Shown here: positions 15,091 through 22,741 of the stretch, piece after piece
How the letters are laid out: every line of letters starts with the position of its first letter
Position numbering within the stretch: position 1 is the stretch's first letter
DNA from: Candidatus Desulfofervidaceae bacterium
GTDB lineage: Bacteria > Desulfobacterota > Desulfofervidia > Desulfofervidales > Desulfofervidaceae
Direction: 5' to 3'
Length of the DNA: 64,000 bases
Assembly: GCA_027064585.1 (NCBI GenBank)
Contig: JAMOPI010000003.1
Location: 1-64,000 of the forward strand
Program-made: the position numbers and the translations under genes
Notes under the pieces: generated by a model
Seen by the model: only the letters and a program-made list of their open reading frames with translations
The model's database searches: none
What the model was told of the DNA's origin: nothing

Positions 15091-15530
15091 TTTTCCTCCT
15101 CCGCTTCCCTAATCTTCCCCAAAGCCTTCTCCACCGGAAACACCTTTTCCTCGGTTTTCTTAGCCCCATACCGCGTAGGAAAGAGATTATAGTCGTTCTT
15201 AACGGTTTCTTCGTTAGTGATAACCTTGCTCAGCTCTTTTTTTCCTTCCCACTTGAAATAAGTCTTAGCTATTTCAGAAATGGTGCTCTCAGGCAAGAGG
15301 ATTACCGCTTCAATAAAGTCTTTTTCTACAAATTTCTTGCGGATATCGCACTTACGGTTTGTGCTTTGCGTACCAGAACCGCGGTAAATCTCCCCGGTAT
15401 CCAAGACCACCGCTATGCGTTTTCCATCTTTTAAAGAAGCAAACATGTGTTAAATCCAGCTCCAGTCCACCGCGTTTGAAGGTGGATAACCAAAAGCGAA
15501 ACGACCATAAGGGTCATTGTTATTGACTTA
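15091..15530 (-). pseudogene. HsdM (type I N6-adenine methylase) fragment
   Basis: The minus strand reads 'NDPYGRFAFGYPPSNAVDWSWI', then TAA (15452-15450) where HsdM proteins have Gln, then 'HMFASLKDGKRIAVVLDTG', '..RGSG..', 'DIRKKFVEKDFIEAVILLPE'. A deletion then removes the section after the LLPE motif, and the tail 'GKKELSKVITNEETVKNDYNLFPTRYG' follows. A nonsense codon, an internal deletion and lost ends show a dead gene. A TGTCC/GGACA hairpin near 15063-15083 marks the junction with the VapC fragment and may be the scar of a small mobile sequence. Confidence 0.8.
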
Positions 15531-15673
15531 ATTTTTTATTTTTACCCACTTTCACAGTCATGTTTCTTCCTGATATCTTCAAATTTTCTCAACCTTTAAC
15601 TTGAGCAAATCTTATGTATAAAGTATTAAATTTTAAATTATCACAATTATTTGCGGTTGAAAACAATCTTATT

Positions 15674-15741
15674 AAAAAACACCCCAGGTGTCTTCATTTA
15701 GAAGAAGGCAAAAGGGGAAATGAGAAGGTACACCTGGGGTA
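15674..15741 (-). terminator. Terminator of the porin gene
   Basis: ACCCCAGGTGT (15682-15692) and ACACCTGGGGT (15731-15741) pair perfectly around a 38-nt loop. On the minus strand the stem is followed by GTTTTTTAA. Confidence 0.65.
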
Positions 15742-15761
15742 AAAATTAAAAATTAGGAGAG

Positions 15762-16871
15762 TTAAAAGCTTATCTGGAGCACAGTTTGTACAAAGTAATC
15801 GTCTGGCTGGCTGCCTTCCCGAAAGAGCTTTTCATAGTCTAATAAAATCAAATTGTTTTTATAGAGCCGGTAACTTACACCTGTAATTACTCTACGTTCA
15901 ATATCACCGGTCTGATCCAGATTTTTGTCCCAGATGTCATAGCGTCCAATGACTTCTATTTTGGGCTCAAACGGCATCTTTACCCGGGCAAACCAGGAGA
16001 AGCCTCGTTTGTTGTTTTCGTCTTTACCACTTTGACAGCCTTTATCCCGGGCATAGGTAAAGGTCAATGTATAAAAAGGCGCTTCATAACTTACATAAAA
16101 GGTATTCACATACCAATCAGGTAAAGAGGAAAAACCGTATTTCCCATAATAGTCAGACTTACTTGGGTCGTCCGAAAGGTTTCCCTTGCCATAGATACCA
16201 AAATAAGAAAACTGTAGTCCTGGCAAGATATCTGGCAGGGGCCTAATGGTAATTCTTCCCTCTAATGCCTTGTTGTTGTTTTTTTCACCGGCATGATAAC
16301 CTGAACCATTGAAGGCACCAATAGAAAAGCTTCCATAGCGGCCCGCATAGTGTTTATCTACCTTCTCTTTGTATTCCTTAGGCATTTCTCCACCAAAATA
16401 ACCAAACCAGGCAATACCCTGATCAGCCGAGTTAAATATGTGGTTTCTTTCTTGGAGCATGGTCCCCTGACAACGATAGCCATTTACGGCCTCTTTAAAA
16501 TCCAGCCAAGGGAAGTGAATCTGCCCAAATTCAATAAAATTATTGGTGAGAAAGCCTAGATTGGGAAAATACAAACGGGCATAGAGATATTTAATCCGCA
16601 CATTTACATCACCATTGCCCGTTCGGGTGATATCAGGCGTTACCCTGACCCTTAACCAAGGTGTAATTTTCTTTTTAATGTTGATATAACCGCGGGTTAT
16701 ACTAAAATGATTATTGCTTTCTCCCTTCTTTTTGCCTGCCCTATAATCCAGATACCAAAGTGCCCCGATTTTTATGCCCCTTAAACCCGGAGGTAGCTCA
16801 ATCGTTTCTGCCCTTGCCACACCTGCACATAAAGTTAAACAAGCTATTAAAAGCCAACACCATTTACGCAT
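15762..16871 (-). CDS. Outer-membrane porin, probably phosphate-starvation induced
   Basis: A 369-residue protein with a signal peptide cleaved near 'GVARAETIE', alternating beta-strand pattern throughout, and a C-terminal Phe ('VLQISF') as recognised by the BAM machinery. The layout resembles OprP/OprO-type porins. A four-fold Pho-box-like array lies about 60 nt upstream and pstS is the next phosphate gene, so it is likely a phosphate-uptake porin; the ion preference is inferred from regulation, not from residues. The ribosome site is GAGGAGGAG. An AbiEii-type toxin pair on the opposite strand separates it from pstS. Confidence 0.75.
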   Translation of the reverse strand: MRKWCWLLIACLTLCAGVARAETIELPPGLRGIKIGALWYLDYRAGKKKGESNNHFSITRGYINIKKKITPWLRVRVTPDITRTGNGDVNVRIKYLYARLYFPNLGFLTNNFIEFGQIHFPWLDFKEAVNGYRCQGTMLQERNHIFNSADQGIAWFGYFGGEMPKEYKEKVDKHYAGRYGSFSIGAFNGSGYHAGEKNNNKALEGRITIRPLPDILPGLQFSYFGIYGKGNLSDDPSKSDYYGKYGFSSLPDWYVNTFYVSYEAPFYTLTFTYARDKGCQSGKDENNKRGFSWFARVKMPFEPKIEVIGRYDIWDKNLDQTGDIERRVITGVSYRLYKNNLILLDYEKLFREGSQPDDYFVQTVLQISF

Positions 16872-16897
16872 TGCCTCTCCTCCTCTTTAAAATTTTT

Positions 16898-16911
16898 GAC
16901 CTCGCGAGGTC
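16898..16911. promoter_or_regulatory. 14-bp perfect palindrome in the porin leader
   Basis: GACCTCGCGAGGTC lies between the expected transcription start and the ribosome site of the porin gene. It could be an operator or a leader hairpin. Confidence 0.45.
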
Positions 16912-16932
16912 AGCATGCTTATAATAATAAAG

Positions 16933-16972
16933 ATTAAAGAGCAAATAAAAAGTTTGTTTAGATTTGGTTAAG
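16933..16972 (-). promoter_or_regulatory. Pho-box-like array upstream of the porin
   Basis: Minus-strand heptamers CTTAACC, CTAAACA, TTTTATT and CTTTAAT are each separated by 4 nt, the 11-bp period of PhoB boxes. A TATTAT -10-like element follows. Confidence 0.6.
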
Positions 16973-17030
16973 GAAATTTGTTGTCTAGAAACCCTTGACG
17001 ACGCCACAAAAAAGAAGTTTGATTTTAAAT

Positions 17031-17240
17031 ATGAACGATGAATCCTTTTTTTGGGATTATGAAAAATGTTCAGAGATAAAATTTTTAGAGCGGATAGGTT
17101 TGTTTTTTCCCCAGCTGGGAAGAAATAAGAACATTGTGGTGCAATTATACAGAAATTTACATAAGTTAAATATACCTGAAGAAAACAAAAAACTTATTAA
17201 ACTTTACTATCAACTAATTGAAAATGGAGAATTGGCTTGA
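17031..17240 (+). CDS. Small partner of an AbiEii-type toxin
   Basis: Sixty-nine residues from the ATG at 17031. 'FFWDYEKCSEIKFLERIGLFFPQLGRNKNIVVQLYRNL' is reminiscent of the small W-D containing proteins often found just upstream of AbiEii-like nucleotidyltransferases. Its stop overlaps the toxin start by 4 nt (TTGA). It is inferred to be the antitoxin or a helper. Confidence 0.6.
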   Translation: MNDESFFWDYEKCSEIKFLERIGLFFPQLGRNKNIVVQLYRNLHKLNIPEENKKLIKLYYQLIENGELA

Positions 17241-17890
17241 AGGTATTAACTCTACTGCAAGATCAATTTTTAAATTTTTTTAAAGCATCTGAGCTATCTA
17301 ATCATTTTTATTTTACAGGCGGTACCGCATTGTCAGCCTTTTATCTTGAACACCGTTATTCTTATGATTTGGATTTTTTTACGGCGAAAAGAGATGCTTT
17401 AAATCTAGAAGCGATATTAAAATTTTTAAATTCCTTACCAGGACTAAGCCAGACAAGATATGAAAAAATATACGATAGAAGGTTGTTTTTTCTGCATTTT
17501 TCTGCCGGTGTGCTGAAGGTAGAATTTACATTCTATCCCTTTAAACAAATTGCCAAACCTAAAGTGGTTGAAGGTTTGGTTGTAGACAGTCTTGAGGACA
17601 TATTTGTGAATAAATTATGCGCATTGTGCGATCGGAATGAAGACAAAGATTTGATAGATGTCTACTTTATTTTAAAACACAAAGGGTTGAGCTATCTTCT
17701 ATGGGGAGTCAAAAAGATCAAAGAGAAATTTGGCATAGATGGGGCTGAATACGTTATTCAAAGAAGGTTGATAACTGTGCCTAAAGAGTTGGATAATTTA
17801 CCTTATTTGATAAAACCAATCTCAGGCTATAGAGACTTTTTAAAAAAAGCCGTGGTGATGCTGGCAAAAGAATATTGGGATTTGGATTAA
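17237..17890 (+). CDS. AbiEii/AbiGii-family nucleotidyltransferase toxin
   Basis: A 217-residue protein starting at TTG 17237. 'FYFTGGTALSAFYLEHRYSYDLDFFT' is the nucleotidyltransferase signature with G-G-T-A-L and D-L-D-F metal ligands; 'SLEDIFVNKLCALCDRNEDKDLIDVYFIL' is the conserved AbiEii middle block with K and D-x-x-D. In this family the enzyme modifies tRNA or nucleotides and gives abortive phage defence. The pair is transcribed against the phosphate genes on both sides, so it looks inserted. Confidence 0.82.
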   Translation: MKVLTLLQDQFLNFFKASELSNHFYFTGGTALSAFYLEHRYSYDLDFFTAKRDALNLEAILKFLNSLPGLSQTRYEKIYDRRLFFLHFSAGVLKVEFTFYPFKQIAKPKVVEGLVVDSLEDIFVNKLCALCDRNEDKDLIDVYFILKHKGLSYLLWGVKKIKEKFGIDGAEYVIQRRLITVPKELDNLPYLIKPISGYRDFLKKAVVMLAKEYWDLD

Positions 17891-18002
17891 AAGTTTTCTT
17901 CAGAAATTTCTTTAAGATTTATCTCTATCTTGGGTTTATTGGGGTTGTTAGGTTTCAACCCTCATTTGGGTTTTGAAAATAGTTAAGTAGGCCATTTTGA
18001 TA

Positions 18003-18040
18003 GAAAACAAAAGGGCGATGGTATGTTGCCCATCGCCCTT
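18003..18040 (-). terminator. Terminator of pstS
   Basis: AAGGGCGATGG (18011-18021) pairs with CCATCGCCCTT (18030-18040). On the minus strand TTGTTTTC follows the stem. Confidence 0.75.
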
Positions 18041-18064
18041 CAAATCTGGTTATGTATGTAAAAG

Positions 18065-19108
18065 TTACCAGTTAACTAATCTTTTTCCATCATAAGTCAT
18101 ACTGCGAATGATGGCTTCTGCCTTTTTGACCGCACTTTTAGGCAGGCGAGCATAGAGAAGACCTTCGTTATATTTCTGTCCTTCGTGAATCATCCACCAA
18201 AGCAACTTAGCCAAAGTTAGGGCCCGTTTTTTAGAGCGCCCTTGATAATGCTGTTCTTTGTAAAAGATGATCCAGGTAAAGCTACTGATAGGATAACCAT
18301 CAGGGGCGTCCGTATTGGTAATAGATACCCTAGTGTCGGCAGGAAGCTTAATGTTGGCCGCCGCAGAAACAGATTTTAAGGTTGGCTTAATAAAATTGCC
18401 CGCCTTGTTTTGAATTAAGGCAAAGGGCATACCGTTTTTTTGGGCGTAAATGAGTTCTACATAACCTATACTACCTGGTATTTGTCTAATCAAACCAGCT
18501 ACACCAGGATTACCCTTTGCTCCTAAGCCTGTAGGCCAATTAAGGACCTTACCTCTTCCTACCTTTTTTGCCCATTCCTTACTTACCTTGCTTAGATAGT
18601 CGCTAAAGATAAAGGTTGTGCCACTTCCTTCTGAACGGTGGACCACTACAATATTCATAGACGGTAAGACAACCTCTGGATTTAAGCGGACAATACGCTT
18701 ATCATTCCACTTTTTGATTTTCCCCAGAAAGATATCGGCAATGACATCTGGTGTCAACCTTAAGGTAGGATTGCCAGGCAGATTATAGGTAATGACAACC
18801 GCACCTAAACAGGTGGGAATGTGTAGAATTTTAGCTGGTGCCTTTCTAAGTTCTGCGTCACTCATAAAGGCATCTGTGCCGCCAAAGTCAACGATCCGAC
18901 TTAAAAGCTGCCTGATACCGCCACCAGAGCCAATGGCCTGATAATTCACCTTTACCCCCGTCAACTTGTGATAGACACTAAACCACTTATCATAAAGAGG
19001 ATAAGGGAAAGTTGCGCCAGCCCCAATCAATGTTTGGCCGGCATGACAAATACTAAACATACCTAACACTAAACCCAGCAATAAACACATCCTTACCAAT
19101 CGTCGCAT
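18065..19108 (-). CDS. pstS: Periplasmic phosphate-binding protein PstS
   Basis: A 347-residue protein with a signal peptide ending 'SICHAG'. Phosphate-binding loops are visible: 'IGAGATFPYPLYDKW', 'GSGGGIRQL', 'FGGTDAFMS' and 'HRSEGSGTTFIF'. It captures phosphate for the PstCAB transporter, which is not in the window. A Pho-box-like array lies directly upstream and a terminator downstream, so it is a single-gene transcript expected to rise on phosphate starvation. Confidence 0.93.
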   Translation of the reverse strand: MRRLVRMCLLLGLVLGMFSICHAGQTLIGAGATFPYPLYDKWFSVYHKLTGVKVNYQAIGSGGGIRQLLSRIVDFGGTDAFMSDAELRKAPAKILHIPTCLGAVVITYNLPGNPTLRLTPDVIADIFLGKIKKWNDKRIVRLNPEVVLPSMNIVVVHRSEGSGTTFIFSDYLSKVSKEWAKKVGRGKVLNWPTGLGAKGNPGVAGLIRQIPGSIGYVELIYAQKNGMPFALIQNKAGNFIKPTLKSVSAAANIKLPADTRVSITNTDAPDGYPISSFTWIIFYKEQHYQGRSKKRALTLAKLLWWMIHEGQKYNEGLLYARLPKSAVKKAEAIIRSMTYDGKRLVNW

Positions 19109-19154
19109 CTCAAAACCCTCCTTTTTGAATTTTTGTTGCCTTATATGCCTTTGG

Positions 19155-19194
19155 GTTAAAAATTGAATAAAGATTTTGTTAATTTTGAGTTAAG
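19155..19194 (-). promoter_or_regulatory. Pho-box-like array upstream of pstS
   Basis: Minus-strand heptamers CTTAACT, ATTAACA, CTTTATT and TTTTAAC sit at 11-bp intervals. A TATAAG -10-like element and the ribosome site AAGGAGGG follow. Confidence 0.7.
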
Positions 19195-19220
19195 GTTTTT
19201 GTTTAAGAGAGAAAAAAGGG

Positions 19221-21155
19221 TTAATCACTTATAACCAAGGCAGAGCCTTCTATTGCCTTGGCCTGTTTTTTCACTTCGGCGGCCTTTATGGCAATTTCTT
19301 GATAGGTCTTTTTGTTTTTAGAAGAAACAATGGCGACAGAGACAGAGGCAAGAGGGAATTGTCTTTTATTTCCTTCTCGGTCTTTAGAGATAAAGTATCC
19401 TTGTTTTAAATCTTTTTCATCATAAAGTCTTGCTAAGGCCATTTTCATTTTTTCTAATAGTTCCTCGCCAAACTCCTTTACATCTACATTGTTTGGAAGG
19501 ATAAAGACAAAGTCATCACCACCTATATGTCCAAGAAAGGAATCATGAATAGGACTTAATGTGTTTCTTAACACACCAGCTACCGTCTTGATCATTTCAT
19601 CCCCTTTAGCAAATCCATACCTATCATTATATGGTTTAAAGTTATCTATATCTACATATCCAACCCAGAAGGGTTTTCCAGCGCTTAACCTTTCTTCAAT
19701 TTCATGTTCTATCAAAACATTGCCTGGCAGGCTGGTGAGAGGATTAAGACTTAAACGGGCCTTGTGGAAGATGTAATAGAGCTTTTCGAGTAGATTTTCT
19801 CTGGTTATATAAAAGAGCATTTTTCCTTGGACGGTAATAATAGCAACATTAGTTCTATTTCGGTCCATAAAGAGAAGAATGTCTATAATATTGGGCGTAT
19901 ATTCACAAACAGGCAACTTTTTGATGATCCAGGAATATCCAGTTTTTAATATGTCTTTAATCTTTTTATAAGTAAGGATACTTTTTCGTATTTCAGAGGT
20001 GGCAAAGATTCTATATTCTTCTAGATCAAGCAGATAAGTTCCTTCCTCGGTTTCTAAAAGGACAAACTGTTCAGGAATATTGTCTAATTTTTGTTTTATG
20101 TCTAAAAAACGCCAGTTTAAGGAAACAGACAATGAGGGGAGGTTTTTTAGAATGTCTTTCATGCTATATACATCGTATTTTTTACTTTGTGGGCGATTGG
20201 TAACAATTTGGGAGAAAATTTCCCTGTCGATCTTACCCTTGGGAGAAGGTTTAGCAAAAAGGTATCCTTGCATGTACTTAACGCCTAACTCTTCAAGGGT
20301 TGCAAGGTCTTCCTTATTTTCTACCCCTTCCGCAATAACTCTAGCTCCCTTCCTGCTAGCCAGGTCTATCAAGGTGTTTACTATCTGCCACTTAAGGGAG
20401 CTTTTGGTAATGCCGTGGACAAGTTCGTGAGGGAGTTTGATGAAATCAATAGGAATAACTTCTAAAAGAAGTTTGATAGAGTTATAGCCTGTACCAAAGT
20501 CATCAATAGCAATCTTAAATCCCTGTTTTTTATAATGACTTAACATTTGGTTTAAGGTATTCACATCTTCAATTTCTTCTGCCTCTGTTAGCTCAATTAC
20601 TACTCTTTCAGGGCAAAGATTGAATTTCTCACAATAGCGTTTTGTCCAGCCCAGACCGAATTTATCTGAATAGATAGAAATAGGATTGACATTAATAAAA
20701 AGATGGCTGTTTTTATGATTATATGGAAATGTTTTCATTGCCAGTTTTCTGCACAACCAGTCTAACTCCGATCCAATGCTCATGTTTTTAATTACCCCCA
20801 TAAACTGGCCAGGAGAGATAATGTTATCCTTTATTTTCAACCGACATAGGGCTTCCCATCCTAAGACTTCTCTGTTTTTGATATCTATGATTGGTTGATA
20901 ATACATAACTACTTTTTGTTGAATGATGGCCTCAATTAAATGTAGATTTTTCATGAGTATTGGTAAAGGAATTAGTTTCTTTTTTGAAATATCTAACAAA
21001 AAAGCATCCCTTAGGCCATTTTGGCAATGGAGATGATTCAGAGTGTTTAAAAGGTCTCTGTAATCAAAGCCTTCAAGATGGAGAAGTTTAAAATGAGAAG
21101 AGAGGCTATTAACACAGAATTTAATTGGGATGACAAGTTTAAATTTAGTATTCAC
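19221..21155 (-). CDS. EAL-GGDEF c-di-GMP enzyme, probably a phosphodiesterase
   Basis: A 644-residue cytoplasmic protein. The EAL domain comes first (about residues 75-325), with intact catalytic residues: 'WEALCRL', 'INVNP', 'ELTE', 'IDDFGTGYNS', 'FIKLP', 'AEGVE' and 'MQGYLFAKP'. A linker of about 120 residues, CBS-like in size, precedes a C-terminal GGDEF domain whose signature reads GGDDF and lacks an RxxD inhibitory site. The EAL domain should hydrolyse c-di-GMP; the GGDEF domain may only bind GTP. The Pho-box-like array upstream is the same type as that of pstS, linking c-di-GMP turnover to phosphate supply. Confidence 0.85.
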   Translation of the reverse strand: MNTKFKLVIPIKFCVNSLSSHFKLLHLEGFDYRDLLNTLNHLHCQNGLRDAFLLDISKKKLIPLPILMKNLHLIEAIIQQKVVMYYQPIIDIKNREVLGWEALCRLKIKDNIISPGQFMGVIKNMSIGSELDWLCRKLAMKTFPYNHKNSHLFINVNPISIYSDKFGLGWTKRYCEKFNLCPERVVIELTEAEEIEDVNTLNQMLSHYKKQGFKIAIDDFGTGYNSIKLLLEVIPIDFIKLPHELVHGITKSSLKWQIVNTLIDLASRKGARVIAEGVENKEDLATLEELGVKYMQGYLFAKPSPKGKIDREIFSQIVTNRPQSKKYDVYSMKDILKNLPSLSVSLNWRFLDIKQKLDNIPEQFVLLETEEGTYLLDLEEYRIFATSEIRKSILTYKKIKDILKTGYSWIIKKLPVCEYTPNIIDILLFMDRNRTNVAIITVQGKMLFYITRENLLEKLYYIFHKARLSLNPLTSLPGNVLIEHEIEERLSAGKPFWVGYVDIDNFKPYNDRYGFAKGDEMIKTVAGVLRNTLSPIHDSFLGHIGGDDFVFILPNNVDVKEFGEELLEKMKMALARLYDEKDLKQGYFISKDREGNKRQFPLASVSVAIVSSKNKKTYQEIAIKAAEVKKQAKAIEGSALVISD

Positions 21156-21229
21156 TCCATAATCTTCCAGCTTTATTTGCGAAGATTCCTTTTAAATATT
21201 TTTTACACATTTTAATAATTGGGTAGCAA

Positions 21230-21269
21230 AATAAAAACAGAATAAAGGCTTTGTTAAAATTTAGTTAAA
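21230..21269 (-). promoter_or_regulatory. Pho-box-like array upstream of the EAL-GGDEF gene
   Basis: Minus-strand heptamers TTTAACT, TTTAACA, CTTTATT and TTTTATT recur every 11 bp, almost the same series as at pstS. Confidence 0.65.
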
Positions 21270-21435
21270 ACTCCCAGACAAGTGTGTTGGAATAGGGTAT
21301 TCTGTTCCCATGGAGAGCAAGATACTTCCATCTTTAGTGGAGCATTTATGATGAACCATGTCAATGACCCTATAACTTGTAGGCCAATTACAGATCTGAC
21401 TTGTTTTTTCTCTCTAACTGTGTTAAAAGAGGGAC

Positions 21436-22113
21436 ATGCGGTGTATGAAGTGTGGTTATCATTCCTTTGATTATTTAGATGCTTGTCCTAAGTGTGGAAC
21501 GGATTGGAAGGAGTATAAAGAGAGATTTCATATTACAGCCTATAAACCTGAGGAGTTTAACCTTCTCTCTGGTTTGGCATTAAGCTCTTCTACCCAAGAG
21601 GAAATGGAGACGGTAGCCTTAGAAGAAGAAATACCACAAACAGAAACTTCTTCTTTTCCAGAACTAGAAACAAAGGCCACATCAGAAGTATCTTCTTCGC
21701 CAGAGTTTGCTAAGGAAGGATTGCAGGAAGCTGAAATTAAGCTTAAGCTTCCTGAAGGAGATAATCTTGAGTCAGAGCCCGCCGAGGAGACTTCTTTACA
21801 ACCTAAGGTGTTAGATGAACTAGAGGAGGCAGAGGAAGCCCTAAAAGAAGTAGAGGGACTAGAAGAACTGAAAGGTTTAGAAGGATTAAAAGGATCTGAG
21901 CTAGAAGAGCCCAAGTTGGAAGAGCCTAAATCAGAAGAACTAAAAGAGAAGAAGACAGACGAAAAGCCTGTTTCTGAGATATCTGAGGAGTTAGAACCCC
22001 TAGATATTTTGGAAGGCCTTTCAGAGGCAGACTTAGACTTGGAAATTCCAGAAGAAGATCTCCTGTTAGGAGACATAAAAGAACATGAGTTATCTCCTAA
22101 GGCAGATGAATAA
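21436..22113 (+). CDS. Zinc-ribbon protein with long acidic repeat tail
   Basis: A 225-residue protein. Residues 3-19 are a zinc ribbon (M-K-C-G-Y-H, C-P-K-C-G). The rest is Glu/Leu/Lys-rich low-complexity sequence with short repeats such as 'LEGLKGLE' and 'EEPKLEEPKSEEL', likely disordered. Such proteins are widespread in Desulfobacterota and have no assigned function. A shadow Ser-rich frame on the opposite strand is an artefact of the codon bias. It converges with lolA, overlapping it by 17 nt. Confidence 0.65.
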   Translation: MRCMKCGYHSFDYLDACPKCGTDWKEYKERFHITAYKPEEFNLLSGLALSSSTQEEMETVALEEEIPQTETSSFPELETKATSEVSSSPEFAKEGLQEAEIKLKLPEGDNLESEPAEETSLQPKVLDELEEAEEALKEVEGLEELKGLEGLKGSELEEPKLEEPKSEELKEKKTDEKPVSEISEELEPLDILEGLSEADLDLEIPEEDLLLGDIKEHELSPKADE

Positions 22114-22741
22114 TCTCTACTCCTTTGGGTGGACTAAATTTAAATAGGCTGTCCTTTAGTGGTTTGTTATAAACAAATCTAGACAACCGGATGATGTTTT
22201 GGTTTCCATAAAAGTCGGTGAATTTGATTTCGGTAATTTGATAATCTGTTTTCCTTACCTTTACCAGAATTTGTTTAGCTCCAATATGAGTTTGGGTTGG
22301 AGTGAGTGCTAAAGTGAAGGCATTCTTTCCTTCCTGAATTCCAATTTCAAAAAATTTGGTTACGTTTTTAATGTCTAAAAATAAAGAAGTTAAAAGTTGT
22401 TTATCAAAAAATTTAGCCAACTTTCCTATCATTACCTGATTTTGGCCTTCGTCATAAAACCAGATTTTTTTACCATCACTAATAACATGATACCTTTGGG
22501 GAATAAAGTAATCCCAGCGCATCATCTGGGGGCGTTTTAGATACATTTCTCCTTCCATATGTTTTTTTCGGCTTAAACCTGTAACGACGAGGGTGTCTTG
22601 GGTAAAGTGTGCTTTTAAGGTGTGCAGACTGGCGCTTTTTTCTTGTAGTTTTCCTAAAACAGCTTTTAATGAAGAAGCCCTTGCGCTAAAAGAAATGACA
22701 AATAACCATAAACATGCCCAAACAAAGGTTTTTCTCGTCAT
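22097..22741 (-). CDS. lolA: Outer-membrane lipoprotein carrier LolA
   Basis: A 214-residue periplasmic chaperone that carries lipoproteins from LolCDE to the outer membrane. The signal peptide ends near 'SARAS'. The LolA fold pattern is visible: 'LHTLKAHFTQDT', 'GEMYLKRPQMMRWDY', 'DGKKIWFYDEGQNQV'. The ATG at 22741 overlaps the ftsK stop by 4 nt (ATGA), so I prefer it to the longer frame; the two are one operon. Confidence 0.9.
   Translation of the reverse strand: MTRKTFVWACLWLFVISFSARASSLKAVLGKLQEKSASLHTLKAHFTQDTLVVTGLSRKKHMEGEMYLKRPQMMRWDYFIPQRYHVISDGKKIWFYDEGQNQVMIGKLAKFFDKQLLTSLFLDIKNVTKFFEIGIQEGKNAFTLALTPTQTHIGAKQILVKVRKTDYQITEIKFTDFYGNQNIIRLSRFVYNKPLKDSLFKFSPPKGVEIIHLP

Noticed and set aside
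15062-15092. End of an insertion sequence at the VapC-HsdM junction
   Set aside because: A small TGTCC/GGACA hairpin is present, but no matching second end or transposase is visible, so only a scar can be suggested.
21540-22076. 178-codon Ser-rich frame on the minus strand
   Set aside because: It is the reverse complement of the Glu/Leu-rich zinc-ribbon protein; the Ser runs are produced by GAA/GAG codons.
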